From contig NZ_CP034187.1 in NCBI RefSeq assembly GCF_003860465.1, positions 100,280 to 164,279 on the forward strand: a stretch of DNA of 64,000 bases, written 5' to 3'. A program made the translations under genes and the position numbers. The first letter of the stretch is position 1, and each line of letters starts with the position of its first letter. Below are positions 25,814 through 36,600 of this stretch, in pieces. The stretch is from Deinococcus psychrotolerans (lineage in GTDB: Bacteria; Deinococcota; Deinococci; Deinococcales; Deinococcaceae). The notes under the pieces were generated by a model. It made no database searches. It had not been told where the DNA came from and saw nothing but the letters and a program-made list of their open reading frames with translations.

Positions 25814-27209
25814 TCACATCCTCCCAGGTAGTAGTAGGGACAGACGGGCCGCGTTGACTATTCCACTCGCCCCGGCGCTGCTGGCTGACCCGCTCTTCGC
25901 TGGTCCCCTCGGTGACGACTTCGTACAGCACCGCTTTCTTTCCTTCCGATTTCCGTAGGATGCGCCCCAAGCGCTGAATATGCTCGCGCTCAGTGGCCGT
26001 GCCAGACAAGACAACAGCGATACTCGCTTCCGGCACATCGACGCCTTCATTCAGAACCCGGCTGGTGACCAAGATGCGGTACGTTCCGGCCCGGAACTGC
26101 TGCAACAGATCGTGGCGCTCCTTGACCGGTGTCTGGTGGGTGATGGCCGGGATGAAGAACTCGCGGCTGATCCGGTACACCATGGCGTTGTCGTCGGTGA
26201 AGATCAGGGTGCGCTCGGTCGGGTGGTTGGCCAGCACTTCCTCGAGTACCCGCAGTTTGCCGTCGGTACCGAAGGCGATAGACCGCGCTTCCCGGTGGGC
26301 CAGCATGGCTTTGCGCCCCTCTAAAGTGCCGCTGGCGTTGATGAACTTCTGCCAGCCTTCAGGCGAGCCGAGCTTAATGTGCATCCGCCACAGAAACTCG
26401 TTGCGCTGGGCAATCAGCTCGTCGTAACGGGCCTGCTCGGTACTGCTCAAGCGGATCAGAATCTTGACGTCCTGATAGTCGGCCAGTGCGCCGCCGCCCA
26501 GCTCAGCAGGCGTCTTGTGGTACACAACAGGGCCAACCAGCGTATCTAAATCGGCCTCACGTCCGTCGCTGCGTTTGGGTGTCGCGGTCAGGCCCAAGCG
26601 GTAAGGAGCCAAGCTCATCTCGGCGATCACGCGGGTAAAGGGGGCGGGCAGGTGGTGCGCCTCATCAAAGATGATCAGGGCGTACTGATTGGCCAGTTCC
26701 TCGGCATGGATGGTGGCCGAGTCGTAAGTGGAAATCAGAACTGCGGTTCGGTCTTTACTGCCGCCGCCGAGGAGACCGATGTTGGCGTCGGGGAAGGCCG
26801 CCAAGAGGCCCGAGTACCACTGGTGAAGCAAATCGATGGTGGGAACGCAGATGAGCGTGCTGCGGGGCGTGTCGCGCATCGCCAGTTGAGCGACAAAGGT
26901 TTTGCCCGATCCGGTGGGCAACACCACCACCCCTTGCCGCCCGGCCTGCTTCCAAGCGGCCAGCGCTTCGGTCTGATGGAGGTAGGGCTCGACTTCCCGG
27001 CTGACGCGCAGCTCCAGAGTTTTGAACTCAGTCGCCTCGTCCTGGTGCTTGACGCCGTGCGCCCGCAGCGTCTCGACGACTTGCCGGTAGCACTGCCCCG
27101 GTGCCCGGTAGAGCTGTGAGCGGTCGTCCCAGGTGAACAGCGGGGCGATCACCTGGGGGGTTTCCCAGGTGATCAGCGTTCCCCGGTCATATTTGAGTTT
27201 CACAGTCAC
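25800..27209 (-). CDS. XPB/Rad25-like superfamily II helicase, 469 aa
   Basis: DNA helicase partner of Bax1. Motifs: an N-terminal damage-recognition-like region, Q-type YLHQTEALAAW, Walker A VVLPTGSGKTFVAQLAM, Walker B LIIFDEAHHLPAP, motif III LGLTATPKRSDG, motif IV TLIFTDDNAMVYRIS, motif V VTSRVLNEGVDVPEAS and motif VI RLGRILRKSEG. Starts at a GTG (27209 or the GTG at 27203). A C-terminal tail beyond motif VI is short. The pair may unwind and cut damaged or foreign DNA; context in this island leaves repair or defence open. Confidence 0.9.
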   Translation of the reverse strand: MTVKLKYDRGTLITWETPQVIAPLFTWDDRSQLYRAPGQCYRQVVETLRAHGVKHQDEATEFKTLELRVSREVEPYLHQTEALAAWKQAGRQGVVVLPTGSGKTFVAQLAMRDTPRSTLICVPTIDLLHQWYSGLLAAFPDANIGLLGGGSKDRTAVLISTYDSATIHAEELANQYALIIFDEAHHLPAPFTRVIAEMSLAPYRLGLTATPKRSDGREADLDTLVGPVVYHKTPAELGGGALADYQDVKILIRLSSTEQARYDELIAQRNEFLWRMHIKLGSPEGWQKFINASGTLEGRKAMLAHREARSIAFGTDGKLRVLEEVLANHPTERTLIFTDDNAMVYRISREFFIPAITHQTPVKERHDLLQQFRAGTYRILVTSRVLNEGVDVPEASIAVVLSGTATEREHIQRLGRILRKSEGKKAVLYEVVTEGTSEERVSQQRRGEWNSQRGPSVPTTTWEDVNAPD

Positions 27210-27265
27210 GGGCGCATGCTAGAGGAAGCGAACTGGAGTAACAGTCATTCTCGTCAGCAAGTCGG

Positions 27266-28285
27266 TCACTCGCACCCGATCCCGTCTCCGTCACGGTCAA
27301 GCTTGCGGCTGTAGCCCGGCTCGCCCACCCGGATCGGCGCTTTGCCCGCCGCCCGGACTGCCGTACAGTTTGCATAACTGACATTGACACCTGCCGGTGG
27401 CGTGGCGGGGATGACCAGTGGAGTGGATTGAGATCGTGGCTGGGTAGTGGGCGTCGGCGTACTCTTCCCGCGCTCGGTCTTGATGGTGTACTGGCCGCCC
27501 GGCTGCACCGTCACGGTCACGGTGCCGTTTAGGTCGGTGCGGTAGACCGCTGCGCCTGCTTTGGCGTAGAGAGCGAGGGCTTGCGTCGTCGGATGGCCGT
27601 AGTTGTTCGGGCCGACGCTGATCACCACATTGCTGGGGCGCACTGCCGAGAGCCAGGCCGGGTGGTCACCGTTCTTCGCGCCGTGGTGAATGGATTTGTA
27701 CACGTCGATGGGACCGAGGGCACTAGCCGGATACGTTTTGAGCCAGCCTTCGGTTTCCGCCGTCTCGGAGTCGCCCGTCATCAGCGCTTTGAAAGTGCCG
27801 TACTGGATGAGCAGCCCGACCGAATGGGTGTTCTGCTCTCCGGCTTTCATGCCGGGTGGCGGGGGAATGACCGTCACCTTGACGCTGCCCAGGTTGATGA
27901 CCTGATCCTGTGCCACCAGCCCCTTGGTTCCTGCTTGCTGCGCTGCACTGGTGAGCTTGCTCCAGATCCGGGTCGTTCCAGCCAGGCCATTATTCAAGAA
28001 GAGCTGGGGCCTGAACTGCTCGACCACCGGCACCAAACCGGTGATGTGATCAGCGTCGGCGTGGCTGGCCGCGACCAGCGAGACGTTTTTGATCTGGTAC
28101 TGCTGGATCAACTCGCGCATGCGGGTTTCGCTGCGGCCCCCGTCATAGATCAGGCTCTTGCCTTCCGGGGAGGTGATGAGCACCGCGTCACCCTGACCGA
28201 CGTCAAGGAAGCGGATGATCAGATTGCCTTGGGCAGCAGCAGTGGAGGCCAGCAACAACAACCCCGTTGTCAGCCAGCGCGTCAC
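27266..28285 (-). CDS. Secreted ComEC-like metallo-hydrolase with excalibur domain, 339 aa
   Basis: N-terminal signal peptide (hydrophobic LLLLAS, cleavage after AAAQ), then a metallo-beta-lactamase fold: FLDVGQGDAVLI, SHADADHITG, LMTGDSE and IHHGAKNGD as metal-binding segments, all present. After a Thr/Pro-rich linker comes an excalibur domain (YANCTAVRAAGKAPI; LDRDGDGIGCE), a small calcium-binding module. Probably extracellular or envelope-bound; ComEC relatives may process DNA or nucleotides. The GTG start overlaps the DUF3006 stop as GTGA. It is an intact paralogue of 7601-8152. Confidence 0.9.
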   Translation of the reverse strand: MTRWLTTGLLLLASTAAAQGNLIIRFLDVGQGDAVLITSPEGKSLIYDGGRSETRMRELIQQYQIKNVSLVAASHADADHITGLVPVVEQFRPQLFLNNGLAGTTRIWSKLTSAAQQAGTKGLVAQDQVINLGSVKVTVIPPPPGMKAGEQNTHSVGLLIQYGTFKALMTGDSETAETEGWLKTYPASALGPIDVYKSIHHGAKNGDHPAWLSAVRPSNVVISVGPNNYGHPTTQALALYAKAGAAVYRTDLNGTVTVTVQPGGQYTIKTERGKSTPTPTTQPRSQSTPLVIPATPPAGVNVSYANCTAVRAAGKAPIRVGEPGYSRKLDRDGDGIGCE

Positions 28286-28572
28286 AGGTCAATCTCCCCA
28301 CTCGGCGCTTGGGCATTCAGGGCGTCAAGCTGGGTCTGGGCACCCTCGCGGCGGCGCTGGGTTTCGGTATGGTCGATCACTGCGCCTGCCTCGGTGACGA
28401 GGAGCACGTCACCTTCCTTGAGGCCAGCGGGCAATTGACTCAGCGCAATGTCCTGAGTGACGCCGCTGGGCAACTCGACGCGGGCAATTTCGCCTTCGAG
28501 GCCGTCAATGATCAGCAGCCCGAGAGGCAAGGGGTCAGGGTGAGGCGCTGGCTTGCGTTTTTGGCGGGTCAT
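28282..28572 (-). CDS. DUF3006-family protein, 96 aa
   Basis: Paralogue of the gene at 7317-7604 with the same LLIIDGLEGEIARVELPSG beta segment and the same EGAQTQLDALNAQAPSGEID C-terminus. The ATG at 28572 gives an N-terminus equivalent to the other copy. It is coupled by a 4-base overlap to the ComEC-like gene, the same arrangement as in the other copy. Confidence 0.8.
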   Translation of the reverse strand: MTRQKRKPAPHPDPLPLGLLIIDGLEGEIARVELPSGVTQDIALSQLPAGLKEGDVLLVTEAGAVIDHTETQRRREGAQTQLDALNAQAPSGEIDL

Positions 28573-28855
28573 ATAGGCAGGGTAGCGTGTTAGTCGTCCG
28601 GAAATAGCGGGAGCTGCGCTCCAGATATGGAGACCGCGAGCTGATTTCTGAATGATCAGGATCAGCAGACGCACCGGTTAACTTGCCAGAACATTGGAGG
28701 TCGGTCACCAATGACTGGCCCTTGTTGCGCTCGGCCCTGCTGCAAGCCTTGCTGGTTATGGGTACGGCTGTAATGGCCGTAATAGTGCGGAAGTGTACGG
28801 CAGTCTGCCAAGGAGCGCTTGCGTTTCGGGAAGCAGCGGAAACGGTTTCGTTCCT

Positions 28856-29913
28856 TTATCGGGAGAGCCAGTCACGTACCGCCGATTTCACGAAGGGCAG
28901 TTCGGCAGGCAGACCCGCTGGACTGCCCGCCCGGTGGCCCCAGATACTGGGGATCGGTCGCAGTTCACCCTCCTGAAGATGTGGCAACTCGGCAGCGTTG
29001 TCGGCCACCCGGAAATACAGATCTGTTGCGCTCGGGAGCAGCAGCACCCTGGCGCGAATGGCTGACAGTGCCGCCAGATCGCTGCCGTAGCGCGGGTCGG
29101 CGCTGATGTCTCCGTGCGTCCAGGTCATCGCCTGGGCGTAGAGGTTGGCTGCCTCACACGCCGCGAAACTCGATTCCCAATCGGTGCGCAGGTAGGTTTC
29201 CAGGTCAGGTACGCCCAGCACAGAGGAAAACAGCTCAGTGCGGTAGAAATCCTGACTCAGACCCCAACCCGCATAAATATGTCCAAACGCTTTCAGTACC
29301 GCTTGCGGCGCAGCTGAGAATTGGCCGCACCCCTGGTATCCTGGCGCGGCTTCCAGGATCCGCAACAACCCTGACAGGAAGACTTTGTGGTGAAGTGCTG
29401 TACGTGCGCTGCCACAGACAACGATGGCCCGCTGCACCAGTTCAGGGAACATTGCAGCCCAGTGGTAAGCCTGCATCGCCCCCATGGAAAAGCCGTGAAC
29501 GGCGGCCACCTGCTCGGTGCCGAACACTTCTCGCAGCAGCCGCATCTGGGCCAGCACGTTATCGCGCAGCGTGACCAGTTCAGGGTAGTCCGGCGTGTTG
29601 GCCGCGCCCGAGGACAACCCGTTGGAGAACATGTCGGGGATGACGATGAAATACTGCTCCGGGTCAAGAATTCCGTCTGGGCCAATCAGCCAGTTCCGAC
29701 TGGCGTGGGTCGCGGTGTAGCTGCACGGATAAATGATCAGATTATCTCTAGCCGCGTTGAGGGTGCCGTGTGACTGCCACGTGAGCTGGGCGTTACGGAT
29801 CACGCCGCCGCGCTCCACTTCCAGATCACCCAGTGCATAGATGCCTTCCTGAATAGACTAGGAACTCACGCGAATACACCGAACTTAGGATTGAGCTGGA
29901 GGGTGAAGTTCAT
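28856..29913 (-). pseudogene. MetX-like alpha/beta hydrolase with disrupted N-terminus
   Basis: The body (28856 to about 29860) is a homoserine acetyltransferase-like hydrolase: VVVIPDMFSNGLS-type oxyanion region, nucleophile elbow VHGFSMGAMQAYHW (Ser), acid region LLPSATDLYF and the final His in SIWGHRAGSPAG. A good start, ATG 29913 (MNFTLQLNPKFGVFA), is separated from it by a TGA and a frameshift around 29855-29870. A GTG at 29818 could still give a 320-aa protein missing the first strands. Probably inactive, but the catalytic triad is intact. Confidence 0.75.
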
Positions 29914-29932
29914 GTGGCCCAGCTTACCCCTA

Positions 29933-30795
29933 CACAGTAGTCCGGAAGGTTTTGACAAATGGGACGGGAGGCGTTCTCGTTGGTGTGCACACACCAACGA
30001 GAACACCTCCCGACCAGATTCTAGCGGCAGCCCTCAGCCAGGCCGGACTCCGTCGCACCCAGCAGGTCTACCTTCGGCTGCTCCTGACTCTCTGGTTGAT
30101 CCTCCTAGGGCGGCACAACTTCACCAATCTGGCCCGGTACGGTCCGACCTCGGACCGGACTCACCGGTCATGGGCCGAGAAACCAGTGCCCTGGGTACAA
30201 CTGAACAGTACGCTGGTCTTGCAAGCGCAAGACCAGCAGATCCTGAATTGCAGCGGCATTCTGGGCATCGACGCCGTGTTCATCCCGAAGTATGGGAATC
30301 ACACCCCTGATCTCGCCTCGTACTGGGTCGTCGCGGTGGTCTGGCCAGGGTCACGCAAGACGCAGGTGCTGTTCAGCACCTCCATCACCATGACGGCGGC
30401 GATCATCATCGCGCTTTACCGTGCGCGGTTCTCTATGGAATTCCCTTTCCGAGACGGTAAGCGGCCAAGCGTCCTCATGGGCGCTGTTCTGGCCAAGACG
30501 CAATTTGCTGGGTTGAGCGAATGCCAGTCCAGACAGATGGAAGCCCTGCACTTCCACTGGAACATGGCGATGACAGCAGTTTCAGCTGCTCGACTGAGTC
30601 AATTGAGTGACCAGCGGGACGGCCCGCTGGTCTTCAGTATGGAGGACGAAAAACGCCGCGCTTACAACGCGTTTTTCGCAGAGAGGATTTTGAGCATCTT
30701 GATGTGGGAGCAGACAGAGCAGAAATGCGAAGATCTGCTCGCCGACCTGCTCTCACTCGGCGTCAAGGCTGCCTGAAACCTTCCGGACTACTGTG
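29933..30795 (+). mobile_element. 863-bp internally deleted insertion sequence with 20-bp inverted repeats
   Basis: CACAGTAGTCCGGAAGGTTT at 29933-29952 is matched exactly in inverse at 30776-30795. One short transposase frame fills the interior. No clear target duplication was seen. The size is well below that of a normal IS4-type element, consistent with an internal deletion. Confidence 0.75.
29952..30776 (+). pseudogene. Internally deleted DDE transposase, 274 aa
   Basis: The N-terminal part has LGIDAVFIPKYG (first Asp) and WVVAVVWPGSRKTQ; then the sequence jumps from a STSITMTAAIIIALYRARF segment to SMEFPFRDGKRPS, which carries the catalytic Glu. The middle region with the second Asp is missing, so the enzyme is inactive. 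The frame is open throughout, implying an in-frame deletion. The element could only move with a helper transposase. Confidence 0.7.
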
Positions 30796-30807
30796 GCCGG
30801 ATAGCGT

Positions 30808-32156
30808 AAGAATACGCACGAGCAGCTGGAAGCCGAAAACCGCGCCCTCAACGCTGAGATTGCACGCCTGAAGAAGCGCCTCGAAGACCTTGAGCGCAAG
30901 AGCCGCAAGTACGCAGCTCCGCACAGCCGAGAGACCCGCAAAACTGATCCCCAACCCTCGGGACGGCGTGCAGAAGCAGGGATCTTCACGTACAAGCAGG
31001 CACCGACACCCGAGCAGATCACTCAAGTGGTCGAGGTAGAGGTGCCGAATACCTGCGCTGCTTGTGGATTCAGCGGTGAACTCCTCTTCAAGCGCCAGGA
31101 CAAAGCTTGGATGCTGCTGAGCGCGCTCAGCAGCTCACGGAATATCGCGTTCCGGTGATGACGTGTCCTGCGTGTGGGAGCACGGTGCGCGGCGTTCATC
31201 CTGATCTGGCGGAAGATCAATACGGGGCAACGGCTTATCGATGCGGATCGCGTCTGAAGGCCAGCCTTCAGGTGTTGCACCATGAAGTCGGCCTCCCACA
31301 GCGCCGATTGCCACGGGTGCTTGAGTTGACGACCGGAATTCGCATCACGCAGGGCGCAGTGACCCAGGGCGCACAGCGGCTGGCTGAGGATGCAGGCCTC
31401 CTGGCGAATTATGTTCAGACCCTGGAAGCGGATCTTCGCGCCGCTGGGTTTGTGCGTCATGACGATAGCGGTTAGCGGATCAGCGCTGGTCAAGCCTGGG
31501 TCAGTACCTTCCGTTCCGCTCAAACGGTGTTGTTCACGGCCAACCATCAGCATACCAACATCGAACTTCGAAAGGTTCTGGGCGACGCGTTCCAAGGCGT
31601 GCTGGTCTACGACCGGTTCAAGGTCTACGACAGCAAGATGCCTAATCAGGTGAGACAACAAAAGTGTCTGGCTCATCTCATCCGCAACGCGGATGAGGTC
31701 GCTGCCGGAGAACAGCAGCGACCCGGTCGAGGACACGAATACGGTTTCCGACTGGCGCAGGTATTCCGCGACGGGATCAAGCTTCATCGACGCTATGCCG
31801 AGGGATGGTGTACTCGAGAAGAATATCGGCAGCAGGGTGAGGGGCTCACCCTGCGCTTGGAAAAGTTGCTGAGGCGTGCACCTTTGAAGACCAAGGCCAA
31901 TGAGCGGCTGCGGTTTGGAATCCTGGAACAGCATCTGCGTGGACGGGTGCTGCTGTTCCTGTCGGATCCGGACATTCCACCGACGAACAATGCTGCCGAA
32001 CGCAGTCTCAGAACGGTGGTGATGGCCAGGAAAGTCTCGCAATGCAGTAAAAACGCAAGGGGAGCCGCCACCTACATGCGCATCAAGTCGACTGTGGAAA
32101 CCGCCCGCCTGCGTGGTCAGGATCCCGTTGACGTGCTGATGTCCCTGCGCTGTTGA
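30808..32156 (+). pseudogene. IS66-family transposase with frameshift and nonsense codon
   Basis: Three pieces assemble into one TnpC-like protein. The first (to ~31100) has the leucine-rich helix LEAENRALNAEIARLKKRLE and a CAAC zinc knuckle; a frameshift follows near 31105. The second has VMTCPACGSTVRGVHP and FVRHDDSG, where the expected Trp codon is TAG (31473-31475). The third, in the same frame, runs RISAGQAWVSTFRSAQTVLF to NNAAERSLRTVVMARKVSQ. The start is missing at the junction with the preceding element. No tnpA or tnpB helper genes are present. Confidence 0.8.
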
Positions 32157-32174
32157 CCCTGGACAATTCGCTAA

Positions 32175-32264
32175 TCAAATACGGCGAAAGTGTCGGGTAC
32201 TGAGCACCAGACGGACGGCTTCCTCTTTGAACTCGGCAGTGCGCTCGTGTTTGCTGGCCGTCAT
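32175..32264 (-). pseudogene. N-terminal stub of an IS3-family OrfA
   Basis: Minus strand ATG at 32264 gives [20 protein letters not shown], a typical IS3 OrfA helix-turn-helix start, then a stop at the IS66 boundary. It is bounded on the other side by the IS4 element at 32272. Only about 29 codons remain. Confidence 0.55.
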
Positions 32265-32271
32265 GCTGACG

Positions 32272-33530
32272 GCCTGACAGATTTTATGAGAAAGCGTCCC
32301 CAGTAGGGGACACTTTCGTTTATGACGACAGAACAGGCCACCGGGGACGCTTCTCGACTCTATCAAGCGGTACTTGCCCATCTCCAGAGCGGGTTGTGGA
32401 ACGACATTCGCAACGCGCGAACCGTGTCTTGGATGGTCAGTGGGTTGCTGCTTTCCCAGCGCAGCACGTTTCCTCACTGGCTGTCTCACATCAATGCTGG
32501 AGCGACTCTGGCTCAGAGCACCGAGCGCCGAGTCCGTCGGTGGCTGAAGAATCCAGCCATCGACCTGACCAGCATCTACGGTCCCCTGATCACCCGCGCC
32601 TTGCGGGACTGGGGTGAACACACCCTGATCTTGGCACTGGATACCAGCGTCCTCTTCGAGAAGTTCTGCCTGATCCGCATTTCGGTCCTCTTTCGGGGAC
32701 GAGCGGTGCCGCTCGTCTCCCGTGTTCTCGAACACTCCAGCGCCCAGGTCAGCACCGCCCAGCTTCTGCCCATCCTGGCCGAAGTCAAAGGCATGCTCGA
32801 CTTCCTCAAGCTGCGTGAGGTTCGCCTGCTGGCGGACCGGGGCTTTTGCGATACGGCCCTCATGGGCTGGCTTCGGGTCTGCGGATGGCATTATCGCATC
32901 CGGATCAAGTCGAGCTTGATCATGGCTGCTCCAGGGAAGAAACGACTGTGCAAGGTGGGCGAGGTGAAACTCGCACCACGAGAAACGCGCTGCTTGCACA
33001 ACATCACGCTGACTGGACAGCACTTCGGTCCCGTCCATATCGCTCTGGGCCGTCCGACGGACGGCCCAGAGCAGTGGCAAGTCGTCAGTGACCAGCCGAC
33101 GGGCATCGAGACATTCGCTGAGTACGGCGAGCGCTTCCAAATTGAAGAGGGCTTTCTGGACGAAAAAAGCGGCCTGTTCGGTTTGGAAGATTCCAGACTC
33201 CGTGATGCGGCCAGCCTGGAACGGCTGGTCTTGGTACTAGCGATAGCGACTCTGCTGCTCGTATCAGAAGGTCTTCAGACCGTTCAGAGTGGGGATCAAC
33301 GTGTCGTCGATCCCCACTGGAAACGGGCACTCAGTTATCTCAAAATTGGTCTGCGTACCGTTCAGTATGCGCTGAGTCGAGGTCGGACGGTCTTCTCCCG
33401 TCTGACGCTCCAGGGTGGTCCTGATCCTGAGCCGCCCAGCCGAAGAAAACGCTCAGATGCTGACCCTCGAACGACACTTGAAGTCGGCTGGCAGCTCGTT
33501 TTTCGTCCACTCTCATAAAATTTGTCAGGC
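32272..33530 (+). mobile_element. IS4-family element, 1259 bp (copy A)
   Basis: 20-bp ends with one mismatch: GCCTGACAGATTTTATGAGA at 32272-32291 and the complement of GCCTGACAAATTTTATGAGA at 33511-33530. Two partial relatives with the same end occur at 43832-44400 and 53585-53829. The transposase is intact, so this copy may be active. Confidence 0.82.
32322..33518 (+). CDS. IS4-family transposase, 398 aa
   Basis: DDE residues visible: [29 protein letters not shown] and [20 protein letters not shown]. The N-terminus [20 protein letters not shown] and the C-terminus [11 protein letters not shown] agree with the partial copies elsewhere in this window. Compared with the truncated copy at 43.8-44.3 kb it lacks about 11 residues after RAVPL ([12 protein letters not shown]), a short indel between the two copies. 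Confidence 0.92.
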   Translation: MTTEQATGDASRLYQAVLAHLQSGLWNDIRNARTVSWMVSGLLLSQRSTFPHWLSHINAGATLAQSTERRVRRWLKNPAIDLTSIYGPLITRALRDWGEHTLILALDTSVLFEKFCLIRISVLFRGRAVPLVSRVLEHSSAQVSTAQLLPILAEVKGMLDFLKLREVRLLADRGFCDTALMGWLRVCGWHYRIRIKSSLIMAAPGKKRLCKVGEVKLAPRETRCLHNITLTGQHFGPVHIALGRPTDGPEQWQVVSDQPTGIETFAEYGERFQIEEGFLDEKSGLFGLEDSRLRDAASLERLVLVLAIATLLLVSEGLQTVQSGDQRVVDPHWKRALSYLKIGLRTVQYALSRGRTVFSRLTLQGGPDPEPPSRRKRSDADPRTTLEVGWQLVFRPLS

Positions 33531-33625
33531 TGTCAGGGCCGTCATGTCAGTCTCCATTATCGATCAGACTGAACTACTCCTCCACAACACCGTAGCAAGC
33601 TCATCCAATTGCTGGCACTTTCTGT

Positions 33626-36600
33626 TCATGCAAGTCCATTCAGAACGAAAGGAGCCCAAGCCTGTAGAGGATATTCGTCCTCGAGCATTCTTAGCTTCTC
33701 CTGCCGCACCGCCTCCTGCCATGAGAGGCCCTGCAATCGGCCCGCATAGACGTTCTCCATCCATTCTGACGTCGTCTGATCCAACACCGGCCACAACGTC
33801 GTGATTGTCCGCTGTGCTCCGGCCAAAAATGCCGCCTGTGAAAGTCCCACCACGCCGCGCCCGGCCTCCATCCAGCCAAGACCTGAGTTGCACGACGAGA
33901 ATGTGACGAGTTCTGTGCTCTGAAGATTTAAGCTCGCCAACTCCCAGGCACGCAGTACACCATGAAAGTTCTTGCCGGTATACCCATCCAGAAGCACTAC
34001 TGCCTGGGAGAACGGGTGCGCTGGATCGAAGCGAGGCTCAAGTTGCCTGTCCAGGTTCTGCTGGTACAAAACTGCAGTGTCGGCTTCGTCCCACACATCC
34101 GAGTGGGTTGAGAGATGCAGCACTGACGGCGAGAAGGTACTGTTGAGCAATATCTCCTCTGACGCGGTAGGGCTTAGATACATAATCGTGTCCTTACCAT
34201 GTCGCTCGAGCAGCTTGGCTAGGTTGAGAACTTCGTTTCTGGTTCCTGGCAGATTCAGGTAAAGGGGGAGCTCGGACTCCGCTCCCGCTACGAATACCTC
34301 CGCACGAGTCGTAAAAGACTGCGGGGATCGCCCATTGTTCTTTTCGGCGGAATCCTCACCGTCTTGTTGGAAAGACTGTACACCCAGCAACAATGCGGGA
34401 TTTTGGTTCTCTCCGTACAGTTCTGCTAGATGGTGCAGTCGTACGAGATCCCGTGGAGTGGGGATTGAACGTACGCTCACCTCATGCAGCAGTGTTGTCG
34501 GGATCCTATTTTTATTCTCTTCTGCCTCGGCATCACAGAGCAAATCCCACGGAAGGCCATACAGGTACCCGTCAGCGCTTATAACTAGGCTCTCCAGACC
34601 AATACCGATTCGCAGTTCATTTTTGATTGGGCTGATCAGCATTCCGTATAGTGACTGCAACTCGCTCTGAAGAATCGGGTTATGCAGTTCTAAGAACTGC
34701 TGACCCTCTCCCGCAAGGAGGGCCCGTAGTTTCTTCACGTGCGCCTTCGGACTTTCACGATACGTGTGGATGTGGTGATTATCTTGGTGCAGAATCTGTG
34801 CGTGTACTTGATCACCAAGAACGATGAAGTTTAGCAGTGCTTCTTGGGGACGCAGCACTGCTCTGACATTTTCAGCGGTGATCATCCGCAGCCGCAATTC
34901 GTCTGCCAGTTGCCGTCCCTGAGGATGCGTCTCAAGTTGCTTCTCGAGCAGTTTCAGTCGATTGAGCAACTGAACATACTGCGGTAAATCCTGCGGCTTA
35001 TCACTGTATCTCAAGCGTGCCAGTTGTGCCTGCAGGCTTAAGCGCTCTTCAAGCAGACTTCGAAAGGAACCTTGTGCTTTGGCATAGAGGATACTGGCAA
35101 GGCTCTGCTCGATGTCTACGTTTCCCTTATAAGTCAACAAAGCGGTGATGCCGTCAGAAGCTTCAGGCATGTGGTTTTTCAGTCTCGGAAGAGTATCCAA
35201 CAGGAAAGCAAGATCATTGTGCAATCGATGCTGTCGGTCAGACGATTTTGCCCGAATGCCTTTACTGCTGAGGGGAAATTGATCCTCATGTAATTGAATG
35301 AGCAGGCTTTTTGAGATGAGACTTACAGAAGACACAGGACGGGATGAGTTGTGATGCATCCGAGCAAGATTGCTTAGTCCTGCTGACACCTCAGGATGCT
35401 GTTCAGGCAATGATATACGGTGAATGTTCACAGCTTCTTCGAAGAGTTGTTCCGCTTCTTCTATGCGCCCCACCTGAAGATAGATACTCGCCAGATTGTT
35501 AAGAGTAGCAGCCGTATCTGGATGATTCTCGGGCAGTGAAACACGTTGAATAGATGCGGCCTCCTCACCGGCCCAGACCGCTGCTTGAAACTGCTCTAAC
35601 CGGCTGTAGGCTCTGGCAAGACCGTCAAGACTGGAGGCGATAAGGGGATGATATTCGGGTAGAGAGGTACGACGAATGTGCAGTGCTTCTATGCCTGCTG
35701 CGACCGCATCCTCGTCTCGTTGCGTGTCCTGGTAGGCGTTTGCCAGCGTGTTTAAGCTCTCGGCGATCGTAGGGTGTTCGGGAGGGTGAGCTGCCCTATC
35801 GATGCGTGAAGCTTCTTCTGCCGCCTCTACAGCTTCCTCGAAACGACCAAGTTTGCGGTACGTTTCGGCGAGGTTACCGAGACTGGAGGCAATGTCGGGA
35901 TGGTCTTCGGGGAGGACAGCCCGACGTATGCGTAAAGACTCCTGAACGGAGTCAAGAGCCGCATCGAAGAGTCGTAGGTGAGAGTAAATGATTGAGAGGT
36001 TGCTTCTGACAAGGCCAAGATCCGGGTGATCCTGAGGAAGAGATGACCAGATACGCAGCGCTCCTTCAGCTGCTTCCCGTGCCTCTTCAAATCGGCGCAG
36101 ATTCATGTAGATCCCAGCCAGGTTGTTAAGGCTCTGCGCGATGTCAGGGTGTTCTTCCGGAAGCGTCTTCCGGCGTGTGCGCAAGACTTCTAGGTGAATA
36201 TCGAGTGCTTCTTCAAATCGTCGTGCTTCAAAGAGGATGATGCCGAGGTTGACATAAGTTTCTGCTGTAGTTGGGTGATCCGCTGGGAGGATCTGGCGAT
36301 AGATGTGGAGGGCTGCGGTGAACGCATTTACCGCTTCATCCTGTTGCCGCAACTTGTAGTAAGTGTTGCCAAGGTTATGTAGGCTTTGAGCAATATCGAG
36401 ATGAAGCTTAGGAAGCGACGAGCGACGTCTTAGTAGAGCCTGATTATGCCTGTCAAGAGCATCTTCATAGTTCCGTAGCTCGAAGTACGCTATGCCCAAA
36501 TTATTATAACATAGGGCTATCTTTGGTTCGTCTTTTGGTGTTTCGGCTATGTATATTTGTAGGGCCTCTTCAAGCATACCTACCGCACGTAAAGGCTGAT

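Noticed and set aside
31023..32042. 339-codon minus-strand frame opposite the IS66 relic
   Set aside because: The plus strand carries clear IS66 transposase motifs (CPACG, NNAAERSLR); the minus frame is a shadow.
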